From: Actinomycetota bacterium | Lineage (GTDB): Bacteria > Actinomycetota > Thermoleophilia > Solirubrobacterales > 70-9 | Reading direction: 5' to 3' | Length of the DNA stretch: 64,000 bases | Assembly: GCA_018268675.1 (NCBI GenBank) | Contig: JAFDWB010000092.1 | Span: 124,001 to 188,000, forward strand | In this document: positions 56,021 through 63,052 of the stretch, in pieces | How the letters are laid out: each line of letters begins with the position of its first letter | Position numbering within the stretch: position 1 is the first letter of the stretch | Made by a program: the position numbers and the translations under genes | The notes under the pieces: model-generated | Seen by the model: only the letters and a program-made list of their open reading frames with translations | The model's database searches: none | What the model was told of the DNA's origin: nothing

Positions 56021-57058
56021 TCAGCTGGGCACGGCGTAGATCTGTCCGCCGGCTTCGACGACCTTCTTCGGGGCCAGGGGGGCCGGCGGCGGACCGGCGA
56101 TGACTTCGCCGGTCGAGGCGCTGTACTGGCCCCCGTGGCAGGGGCAGACGATCACGCCTCCTTCGAACCCGACCGTGCAGCCGGCGTGGGTGCAGACCGC
56201 GCTGAAGGCAGTGAGCCTGCCTTGGGAGTCACGGATGATGATGTCCGGTTCGCCACTCGCGGGGTCGCTGTAGGTGGCCGCCTGTCCCTTCGGAAGCCGG
56301 CTGGCGGGGCCTAGCTTCACGGCGCCCTTGGGCACCTTCGACGCGCCTGCGCCCGAGGCGGCTCCTCGTCGGCCCGCGCCGGCGGCCGAGCCGCCCCCGG
56401 AACCGCCACCCGCGGACGCGGACCCGGCGGTCAGGGTGCGAGAGGGGGAGTAGTTGCCTTTCACCAGGGTCGCGATGCCGGCGATCGCCAGCGCCAGCCC
56501 GGCGAGCTCCGCCAGGAGGACCCGCCGGGTCGAGGCGGGAGAGGTTTCAGCGATCTCGCCGGCGGTCACGGGACCCAGGCGGGTTCGCCTCACCAGGCCC
56601 TCGGGAGGATGCTCGAGGACGTTGTCGAGGGCCGGCTGTCCGCTCGCCCCGGCGAGCACGAAGGGCAGCCAGGCGAAGGCGAAGACGAGGTCAGGCCCGA
56701 GGAAGTAGGGACTCGTCTTCCAGCTGGCGGTGAGGAAGAGGAGGAAGTTCAGGCCCATCCCGGCCGCTGCCGCGATCCGGGTGAAGAGCCCGACCGTGAC
56801 CAGCAGGCCGATCAGAATCTCGGTGATCGCGACCCCGACTCCCGCCACCCCCGGATGCGGAATCGCGAACGCGCGGAGGATGAAGCCGCCGGGCGTCCCA
56901 TTGGCGAAGCCTTCGAGCTGGGTGCCGATATACGTTGGCGCGCCGGGGTGAAGAAAGCCCGGGTCGCTCAGCTTCTGAATGCCTGCGTAGACGAAGGTGA
57001 TGCCGAGGAAGAGGCGCAGCGGGAAGAGCGCCAGGGCAGGCGAGAGCCGAGATGACAT
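56021..57058 (-). CDS. DoxX-Rieske fusion protein
   Basis: 345 residues. N-terminal DoxX/DoxD-like domain with four helices (LFLGITFVYAGIQKLSDPGF start; ITEILIGLLVTVGLFTR; LLFLTASWKTSPYFLGPD), a further helix (~185-205), a Gly/Ala/Ser-rich linker (~208-240), then a Rieske [2Fe-2S] domain with CTHAGC and CPCHGG giving two Cys and two His. DoxD is the quinone-facing subunit of archaeal thiosulfate:quinone oxidoreductase; the fused Rieske centre suggests a membrane electron carrier on the outer face. Donor and acceptor are unknown. It is divergent from the methyltransferase gene. Confidence 0.9.
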   Translation of the reverse strand: MSSRLSPALALFPLRLFLGITFVYAGIQKLSDPGFLHPGAPTYIGTQLEGFANGTPGGFILRAFAIPHPGVAGVGVAITEILIGLLVTVGLFTRIAAAAGMGLNFLLFLTASWKTSPYFLGPDLVFAFAWLPFVLAGASGQPALDNVLEHPPEGLVRRTRLGPVTAGEIAETSPASTRRVLLAELAGLALAIAGIATLVKGNYSPSRTLTAGSASAGGGSGGGSAAGAGRRGAASGAGASKVPKGAVKLGPASRLPKGQAATYSDPASGEPDIIIRDSQGRLTAFSAVCTHAGCTVGFEGGVIVCPCHGGQYSASTGEVIAGPPPAPLAPKKVVEAGGQIYAVPS

Positions 57059-57163
57059 TGAGCGAAACGGTCACCTCTCGCGGTAAAGGACCGCGGAAAG
57101 GACCATGAGAGTCTTCTTAGGTGCGGAAGAACATTTGCTGCCGCCGCATGAGACGCTGTCGGG

Positions 57164-57886
57164 GTGGCGGCGGTGGATTCCCGCAAGGAGCATGCCCTGG
57201 AGATGTTCGCGCAGCTACCCGGCAGCTACGACGAGGTCGCCGCCGCGTTCAGCTTCCTCCAGGACGGTCGCTGGAGGAAGGCGATGGTCGCGGCGGTTGC
57301 GGCGAGGCCCGGAGAGCGCGTCCTCGACGTCGCCTGCGGCACCGGCCTCGTCAGCGCCGCGCTGGTGGGGCGCTGGGGCTGCGAGGTGGTCGGACTCGAT
57401 CAGAGCGCGGCCATGTTGGCCCGGGCGCGGAGGCGGGTGGCGGCGGATCCCCGGCTGGCCGGGCGGGTCGGCCTCGTCCAGGGTGAAGCCGAGGCCCTGC
57501 CCTTCGCGGATCGTGAGTTCGACCACCTCACGTTCACCTACCTGATGCGCTACGTCGAGGACCCGGGGGAGACGTTGCGCGAGCTGGTCCGGGTGGTCAA
57601 ACCGGGCGGCCGGGTCGCCTGCCTCGAGTTCTGCGTGCCGACCGGGATCTGGCTGTGGCCCTGGCGCCTCTACACCCGCATCGGCCTGCCCGCCCTCGGT
57701 CGCCTCGTCTCGCGCGGCTGGTATGAGGCGGGGCGCTTTCTTGGCCCCAGCATCGAAGGTCTTTATCGCGCCTACCCGTTGGCACGGCAGGTCGCGCTGT
57801 GGGAGGCGGCCGGTATCGGAAGGGTCTCCGTCAGGCGGATGAGCCTTGGCGGCGGGGTCGTGATCTGGGGCACCGTTGGAGTCTGA
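57164..57886 (+). CDS. UbiE/MenG-like SAM methyltransferase
   Basis: 240 residues. SAM motifs VLDVACGTGLVSAAL, VVGLDQSAAMLARAR, ALPFADREFDHLTFTYLMRYVEDP and LVRVVKPGGRVACLEFCVP; the last is typical of the UbiE/MenG demethylquinone methyltransferases. A quinone substrate is plausible but not proven. GTG 57164 is used; ATG 57203 is possible but would cut off conserved sequence. Its end overlaps the membrane-protein gene by 11 nt. Confidence 0.85.
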   Translation: MAAVDSRKEHALEMFAQLPGSYDEVAAAFSFLQDGRWRKAMVAAVAARPGERVLDVACGTGLVSAALVGRWGCEVVGLDQSAAMLARARRRVAADPRLAGRVGLVQGEAEALPFADREFDHLTFTYLMRYVEDPGETLRELVRVVKPGGRVACLEFCVPTGIWLWPWRLYTRIGLPALGRLVSRGWYEAGRFLGPSIEGLYRAYPLARQVALWEAAGIGRVSVRRMSLGGGVVIWGTVGV

Positions 57887-58631
57887 GGGCCGTCCGCGGC
57901 CCGCCTTCTATGCGCTCGCCGCCGACGGCGGCTGGCGAGACCTGGTCACCGTCCTCCACCCGCCCTACACCCTCTGGCACGTCAGCAACGTGGCGATCGG
58001 GGCGGCGATGGCGGCGCACCTCTACGCCGGCCGCCTGCTGGCGGCGGTCGCGGCCTTCTTCCTCGCGGTCGGCATCGGCGCCCACGCGATGGACGAGCTG
58101 CACGGCCGCCCGCTGGGCACGCGACTTTCCCGGCGGGCATTGATCTGCCTCAGCGCGGTCGGTCTCGGCGGCGCCCTCGCGATCGGTGTCGCCGGCGTGT
58201 TCATCGTCTCGCCGACCCTGATCCCGCTGATCCTGGCGGGGGGCTTCATCGCGCCCGCCTACAACCTGGAGTGGTTCGGGGGACGCTTCCACACCGATTT
58301 CTGGCTTGCCGTGTCCTGGGCCGGCTTCTCCTGCTTCACCGGCTGGTGGGTGAACGCGCTCGGGGTTCACTCGCCCGAGGAAGCTGTAGCCATCGGCGCG
58401 GCGGTGCTCGCCTGCATCTTCCTGGTCACCGCCCAGCGACGGCTCTCGACCCCGGTGCGCGAGCTGCGTCGCCGGACCTTGGCGCTGGAGGGAGAGCAGC
58501 GCCTCGCCGACGGAACCGTCAGGCACCTGAGTCGCGACGCCCTTTCCGCGCCCCTGGACGGAGCCCTGAAGGCGCTGTCCGTCGCGGTGCCGCTGCTCGC
58601 CGTCGCCCTGGTGGCGCTCCGCGCCGGGTGA
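57876..58631 (+). CDS. Polytopic membrane protein, UbiA-like in appearance
   Basis: 251 residues, seven or eight hydrophobic helices. AHAMDELHGRPLGTRLSRRAL after helix 2 has a D-x-x-x-G-R-P-L layout that recalls the NDxxD(R)xxR region of UbiA prenyltransferases, though the full motif is not there. TTG 57876, inside the end of the methyltransferase gene, is the best start. The overlap with a UbiE/MenG-like gene suggests a common pathway, perhaps a prenylated quinone or lipid. Function is not established. Confidence 0.7.
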   Translation: MESEGRPRPAFYALAADGGWRDLVTVLHPPYTLWHVSNVAIGAAMAAHLYAGRLLAAVAAFFLAVGIGAHAMDELHGRPLGTRLSRRALICLSAVGLGGALAIGVAGVFIVSPTLIPLILAGGFIAPAYNLEWFGGRFHTDFWLAVSWAGFSCFTGWWVNALGVHSPEEAVAIGAAVLACIFLVTAQRRLSTPVRELRRRTLALEGEQRLADGTVRHLSRDALSAPLDGALKALSVAVPLLAVALVALRAG

Positions 58632-58670
58632 CCGGTCGTGATGCGCGCATCGATGTCGCGCGGTGCCGTT

Positions 58671-59075
58671 TCACCCGCTGCTTTGCGACCACGGCCTGAG
58701 ATCGACGACCTCGCACGAATGGTCGACGGCCAGCTCGACGATCTCCGGGTCGCCGGTCCAAAGCGGCGCGTCCGCCCTCAGGGCCGTCGCGATGCAGAAG
58801 GCGTCGGCATAGGAGAGGCCGCCGCGTGCCTTGATCGCGGCAGCGGCCGAGACGAGCGGCCAATCCGGGTCGATCACCTCGAGGAGTTCGCGCACCTGGT
58901 CCACCGTGGCGGCCGCCGAGTCCTCACCCTCCTGGCGCATACGGATGTAGAGGACCTCACCGAGATTGACCGAGGAGATCGCCGCACCCTCCTCGAGCCA
59001 GGCCGATTCGATACGTCCGGCGGTCGACTCGCCACCGAGGTAGGCGAGGAGGGCCCAACTGTCAAAGACGACCAA
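58671..59075 (-). CDS. vapC: VapC-type PIN-domain toxin
   Basis: 134 residues. PIN-fold acids: Asp in VVFDSWALLAYLGGE, Glu in ISSVNLGEVLYI, Asp in LSYADAFCIATALR and Asp in LWTGDPEI. Typically a ribonuclease that cleaves tRNA or rRNA. No ATG is near; TTG 59075 lies in the end of the antitoxin gene, so the two are translationally coupled (14-nt overlap). Antitoxin comes first, as usual. Confidence 0.9.
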   Translation of the reverse strand: MVVFDSWALLAYLGGESTAGRIESAWLEEGAAISSVNLGEVLYIRMRQEGEDSAAATVDQVRELLEVIDPDWPLVSAAAAIKARGGLSYADAFCIATALRADAPLWTGDPEIVELAVDHSCEVVDLRPWSQSSG

Positions 59076-59340
59076 CGCCGCGTCCCTCGGCCTTGCGCTC
59101 CTCGAGTTCGCTCTCCCTACGGCGCTCGGCGCGGAGCGCGTCGGTGCCGGCGCCGGGCCAGATGCCGCGCAGCGCCCTGATCCGGTCCGTCCGGTTCGCG
59201 TCGACGTCCTCGACCCGGCGGATCCGGACCTCTTTGTCGTCCGAGTCGAAGGCGACCGCGTCACCGGGGCGGATCCCGATCCGCTCGCGGATGGCCTTGG
59301 GGATCACCACCTGTCCTTTGACACCGACCTTGTGAGTCAT
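59062..59340 (-). CDS. vapB: AbrB/MazE-type antitoxin (VapB)
   Basis: 92 residues. N-terminal SpoVT/AbrB swapped-hairpin DNA-binding domain (KGQVVIPKAIRERIGIRPGD), then a charged C-terminal tail that would wrap the toxin. ATG 59340 is preferred to 59382 because TATACT is 7 nt upstream. The pair probably represses its own promoter. Confidence 0.92.
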   Translation of the reverse strand: MTHKVGVKGQVVIPKAIRERIGIRPGDAVAFDSDDKEVRIRRVEDVDANRTDRIRALRGIWPGAGTDALRAERRRESELEERKAEGRGVGRL

Positions 59341-59347
59341 ACCGGTA

Positions 59348-59353
59348 AGTATA
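59348..59353 (-). promoter_or_regulatory. -10 element TATACT for the vapBC operon (minus strand)
   Basis: TATACT is 7 nt from the antitoxin ATG and is close to the ideal TATAAT, suggesting a strong leaderless promoter. Confidence 0.6.
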
Positions 59354-59440
59354 ACCGCGCTTTCGAGGCCGGTTGGAACCAAAGAGGAGCGTGCCCTCCG
59401 ATACCGAGTTTTGGCCTTGTCCGGCCAGAGGGCCCAGGCC

Positions 59441-59446
59441 TATGTT
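59441..59446 (+). promoter_or_regulatory. Probable -10 element TATGTT for the secreted-protein gene
   Basis: TATGTT is 6 nt before GTG 59453 and supports that start. Confidence 0.5.
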
Positions 59447-59452
59447 CCGCAT

Positions 59453-61225
59453 GTGCGGACCATCGGGCGCAACGGCCGTAGACCCGGGGTGCCAGCCGAC
59501 ACAAGCGTGCCGCGGATCATGGCCGCGATCGTCTTGGCCGTCTTCCTGGCCACGGCCGCGAGCATGCTCACCGTCTCTGGCGCGACGGCGACCGCCGCTC
59601 CCCTCGGCGCCACCTGCCCGGCGGTCACGGGACAGTGCGGGGTGGACGCCCAGACCCACTGTCCCACCGCCGGGCCGCTTCAGCCCGAAGCGCCGGATCA
59701 CTGCGAATCGATACCCGGACAGCTGGTGGTGATCGTGACGAACGAGCCCGGGGGTGGCTGCGTGCAGAACGATTACGTACAGGTGCAGGTGCCGCCCGGG
59801 GTCGAAGAATACGAGGCGGTCTGGTACTCGACGATCGGCCTCGGCACTCGATGGTGGGATCAATCCGAAGCGACCGAAGGCCCGGAATCGGTCACCGGCG
59901 AGGGCGCCACCTACCAGGTGCCCGTCGGTTCCGCGGCCTGGTCGGGTGCGGGCGGTGCCGGTGGAACCTGTAGCGGCAGTGCGCCCGAAGGGACCTACGG
60001 TGTGGCGGGCTGGGGTGTTCCGACCACCTCGTGTGGGCTTCCCGGGGCCGAAGGATCGTCGGCGCTGAGCTTGACGGGCGGGGGCGGCCCACTCGCCTAT
60101 GTGGGGGCGAAGGTCAAAAAGAAACACTGCACCTCGACCTACGTGAAGTGCCCGAACGGGAGCGACGGCAGCTTCGAGCAATGCTTCATCCGCGTGACCG
60201 ACGTGGAAAAGCACCCGGTGACGCCGACCGGCAAGGTCAACGTCGTCGTCCACGGGGCCGGCCGGTCCGGCTCGATCAACGTGACGGTCTCGCTGAAGAG
60301 GACGCCGGGGGGCAGCGCCCGGTCCGCGGTGGTGGTGCCGTGGTTCGTGCTCGAAGCCGGCGAATGGACCGCGACGGCCCATTACCTCGGGGATTCCTTG
60401 CACAAAAAGAGCGAAGAAGGCCCGCAGGAATTCTCGGTCGCCTCCTCACCTTCTTCGATCCTGGGGTTGAAGCAGAACCTCAAGAACATCGCCGCGGCCC
60501 TGGGCCTCGCCGGATCGCTGGTGATCATGCCGGCCGCCGACGCCGGGGCGGCCGCCGTCGGCGGGTATTACCTCCTCGTGAGCGGAACCGGGCTCAACTA
60601 CCTGGTGACGGTGTTCGGCGACCCGCCCGATCCCGAATATCGAGTCGTCGCGACGCCCGACCTCCGAGCCGCCAAGGCCCAGGCGGGTGGCGGGACGCCG
60701 CTCGTCCATGCCGCCCGCACCGTGATGGCGGACGGATTGCGGCTCGAGGCCTTCGGCAAGGCCCTGCACACGACGATCGACCGCGCGTCCAGCGCCGGCA
60801 AGGCCGGCAACCAGGCGGCGAAAGGAAGGCAGGTCCACGCGGCGAGTCGGTATCTGAAGCAGATGGCGGGACTGCTCGAACGCCTGGTCCCCGACCAGGC
60901 CAAGGTCGCGAAGGTTCTGACCCAGGAGGGGCTCGCGACGGATTCGACGCCGCTGAAGACCCTCCAGGCCCACCAGGCCCGGCTCGCGAAGAAGCTCCCG
61001 CCGGCCGCCCTCAAGGTGTTCCGCTCGGCCGGTCTCGACGCCAGGCAGATCGGCGGGATCCAGCATGAGATCGCGGCGGCCAAGCTGCAGAGTCCGGCGA
61101 ACGTGGCGGAAGCATTCGTGAGCCCGTCGCTCACTTCCGCCGAGCGCGGACTGGCATCGAACCTCCGCGAACTGGCGAAGAACCCGCTGGCGGGCGCCCG
61201 CCCCGGCGCGCCTCCGGTGGCCTGA
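59453..61225 (+). CDS. Large secreted protein of unknown function
   Basis: 590 residues. Signal-peptide-like helix (~22-48: AAIVLAVFLATAASMLTVSG, followed by ATATAAP). The next ~220 residues are Cys- and Gly-rich (about nine Cys), then an Ig-like stretch (~255-330: TPTGKVNVVVHGAGRSGSINVTVSL ending EFSVAS), a hydrophobic segment (ALGLAGSLVIMPAADAGAAAVGGYYLL) that may be a second membrane helix, and ~200 residues of charged helices. I do not recognise the family. Codon use is like its neighbours. Probably surface-exposed or periplasmic. Confidence 0.75.
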   Translation: MRTIGRNGRRPGVPADTSVPRIMAAIVLAVFLATAASMLTVSGATATAAPLGATCPAVTGQCGVDAQTHCPTAGPLQPEAPDHCESIPGQLVVIVTNEPGGGCVQNDYVQVQVPPGVEEYEAVWYSTIGLGTRWWDQSEATEGPESVTGEGATYQVPVGSAAWSGAGGAGGTCSGSAPEGTYGVAGWGVPTTSCGLPGAEGSSALSLTGGGGPLAYVGAKVKKKHCTSTYVKCPNGSDGSFEQCFIRVTDVEKHPVTPTGKVNVVVHGAGRSGSINVTVSLKRTPGGSARSAVVVPWFVLEAGEWTATAHYLGDSLHKKSEEGPQEFSVASSPSSILGLKQNLKNIAAALGLAGSLVIMPAADAGAAAVGGYYLLVSGTGLNYLVTVFGDPPDPEYRVVATPDLRAAKAQAGGGTPLVHAARTVMADGLRLEAFGKALHTTIDRASSAGKAGNQAAKGRQVHAASRYLKQMAGLLERLVPDQAKVAKVLTQEGLATDSTPLKTLQAHQARLAKKLPPAALKVFRSAGLDARQIGGIQHEIAAAKLQSPANVAEAFVSPSLTSAERGLASNLRELAKNPLAGARPGAPPVA

Positions 61226-61270
61226 GCAGGACCTAGCGGGCCCCACTGCTCTGGCCTCTTGGCGCCTCCG

Positions 61271-61290
61271 TGTACATGATCGTGTACTCT
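61271..61290 (+). promoter_or_regulatory. TGTACA operator and -10 element of the yefM-like operon
   Basis: GTACA and TGTAC (61272-61276, 61283-61287) form an inverted repeat that overlaps the TACTCT -10 hexamer (61285-61290), 6 nt from the GTG start. TGTACA is the core of the E. coli yefM-yoeB operator, so autorepression at this site is likely. Confidence 0.65.
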
Positions 61291-61296
61291 CGGTCG

Positions 61297-61584
61297 GTGG
61301 CCAAGACCGTTCCCGTCCGCGAGCTTCGTGCCAATCTGAGCAGTCTCCTCGACGAGGTCAGCGATCGCCGCGACCACGTCCTGGTCACCCGCAACGGCGT
61401 GCCGGCGGCGGCGCTCGTGCCGATCGACGAGTACGAGGCGTTGGAGGAGACCGCCGAGATCCTCTCCGACCCCGCCGCGATCGCGGCCCTCGAGGAGGGG
61501 CTGGGGGAGATCGAGCGTGGCGAGGTGATCACGCTGGCGCAGCTGCGCAAAGAGCTGGCGGCCGCCCGCCCGATCGCCGATTGA
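61297..61584 (+). CDS. Phd/YefM-family antitoxin
   Basis: 95 residues. N-terminal YefM fold TVPVRELRANLSSLLDEVSDRRDHVLVTRNGVPAAALVPIDEYEAL binds DNA; the acidic C-terminal tail contacts the toxin. GTG 61297 is chosen because of the -10 hexamer just before it. The toxin start is 3 nt after the stop. Confidence 0.92.
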   Translation: MAKTVPVRELRANLSSLLDEVSDRRDHVLVTRNGVPAAALVPIDEYEALEETAEILSDPAAIAALEEGLGEIERGEVITLAQLRKELAAARPIAD

Positions 61585-61587
61585 GAA

Positions 61588-61851
61588 TTGGCGCGCCTCG
61601 TCCTCGCCCGGCGAGCGCGCCGCGACCTGCTCGACCTCGGGTGGCCGCTGATCGACGCGATCGAGGACGCGCTCGGGTTGCTAGAGCGCGAGCCGTTTGC
61701 AGGCCACGCGCTTCGAGGACGGCTCCGCGGTCTCCGTTCGTTGCGCGTAGGCGTGTACCGGATTCTTTACCAGGTGACCGACGACGGGAAGACGGTCCGC
61801 GTCGCCGCGATCAGGCATCGCTCGGCGTCCTACGGCACCGACCCCCGCTGA
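61588..61851 (+). CDS. RelE/ParE-family toxin
   Basis: 87 residues: basic helical start, then LRGLRSLRVGVYRILYQVTDDGKTVRV and AAIRHRSASY, the usual core strands of RelE (ribosome-dependent mRNA cutting) or ParE (gyrase) toxins. The RIxYxV pattern and C-terminal H-R-x-x-x-Y fit RelE. TTG start. Convergent with the SDR gene. Confidence 0.9.
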   Translation: MARLVLARRARRDLLDLGWPLIDAIEDALGLLEREPFAGHALRGRLRGLRSLRVGVYRILYQVTDDGKTVRVAAIRHRSASYGTDPR

Positions 61852-61876
61852 GCGGAGCGTTCCTCGCAGCCGAACC

Positions 61877-62638
61877 TCAGTAGGCGACCGCGAGCAGGCC
61901 GCCGTCGGCGACCAGGTCGTGGCCGGTCACGAAGCAGGCGTCGTCGGAGGCCAGGAAGAGGGCGGTGCGGGCGATCTCCTGGGGCTGGGCGAGGCGGCCG
62001 AGGGGGTACTCCTTCTCGGCCTGGGCGCGGAGGGCGGCGGGGTCCTCGGCGGCGGCGAAATAGGCCTCGACCATCGGGGTGAGGATGTCTCCGGGACAGA
62101 CCGAGTTGCAGCGGATGCCATCGCGCCCGTAGCGGACGGCGATGGTCTTGGTGAGAGCCATCACGCCGCCCTTCGCGGCGCCGTAGGCGGCCAGGACGCC
62201 GTCGAAGTTGCCGAGGATGGCGGCGATCGAGGCGATGTTGACGATCGAGCCACTGCCGCTGTCGAGCATGGCGCGGACGGCGTATTTGCAGCCGAAGAAG
62301 GGGCCCTTGAGGTTGACCGCCAGGACCCGGTCGAGCTGCTCCTCGGTGGTCTCGGTCAGCTGCTCCTCGACCTGGATCGCGGCGTTGTTGACCATCACGT
62401 CGAGGCGGCCGAAACGCTCGACCGCGTCGACGACCAGCGCCTCGACCTCCGCCTCGCGGGAGACGTCGGTGTGGCGGTAGGCGCCGATGTCCTTCATCGT
62501 CTCGGCCCCAGCCTCGTCGTTGACGTCGCAGCCGAGGACCTTCGCCCCTTCCGCCGCGAACTCGGTGGCGAGGGCACGGCCGAGGCCGGATCCCACGCCC
62601 GTCACCACCACGCCGCGTCCGCTCAGTCGGCCGCTCAT
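61877..62638 (-). CDS. SDR-family oxidoreductase
   Basis: 253 residues. TGVGSGLGRALA binds NAD(P), VNNAAIQ, Ser in IVNIASIAAI and Tyr-Lys in YGAAKGG make the catalytic set; CPGDILTPM and VTGHDLVADGG are usual classical SDR ends. The Asp after strand 2 (LGCDVND) favours NAD. ATG 62638 overlaps the preceding stop (ATGA), so it is the last gene of a three-gene operon. Confidence 0.92.
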   Translation of the reverse strand: MSGRLSGRGVVVTGVGSGLGRALATEFAAEGAKVLGCDVNDEAGAETMKDIGAYRHTDVSREAEVEALVVDAVERFGRLDVMVNNAAIQVEEQLTETTEEQLDRVLAVNLKGPFFGCKYAVRAMLDSGSGSIVNIASIAAILGNFDGVLAAYGAAKGGVMALTKTIAVRYGRDGIRCNSVCPGDILTPMVEAYFAAAEDPAALRAQAEKEYPLGRLAQPQEIARTALFLASDDACFVTGHDLVADGGLLAVAY

Positions 62639-63009
62639 GCTGCCTCGGCGACCGGCACGGGCTGCTCCTCGTAGCCGCGCACCGACTTGAACTTGCCGTC
62701 CTTGACCTCGACGAGCTGGACGCCCTGCAACGCGGACACGTTGCCCTCGGGGTCGGTCAGCGTCGCGCGGAACTCGATCGCCGCCGACGTCTCGCCGTCG
62801 CCGTACTCGCTCAGGATCTCCGTCTCGCAGCCGGGAAACTCGCGGAGGAACCTCTCGGTCATCGCGCGGATCTCGGCATGTCCGCGATAGACGTCGCCGT
62901 TGGACTGGTGGAAGGTCGCATCGGGATGGAAGTACTCGAGCAGGGCGTCCAGGTCGTGCCGGCCCTCGACCTCCCACGCGGATTCTTGAAGTTCGGTGAT
63001 GGTGCTCAT
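62635..63009 (-). CDS. SnoaL-like / NTF2-fold protein
   Basis: 124 residues with the cone-like fold pattern: WEVEGRHDLDALLEYFHPDATFHQ, GHAEIRAMTERFLREFP, LQGVQLVEVKDGKFKSVRGY. Such proteins are often isomerases, cyclases or hydrolases with poor sequence-to-function link. GGGAGGA is a usable ribosome site 4 nt before ATG. Between the amine oxidase and SDR genes, so it probably works in the same degradative or biosynthetic pathway. Confidence 0.85.
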   Translation of the reverse strand: MSTITELQESAWEVEGRHDLDALLEYFHPDATFHQSNGDVYRGHAEIRAMTERFLREFPGCETEILSEYGDGETSAAIEFRATLTDPEGNVSALQGVQLVEVKDGKFKSVRGYEEQPVPVAEAA

Positions 63010-63052
63010 GGGTCCTCCTCGGGAGGGTGTTTGCTTGTCTTGGAAGTCGTGC

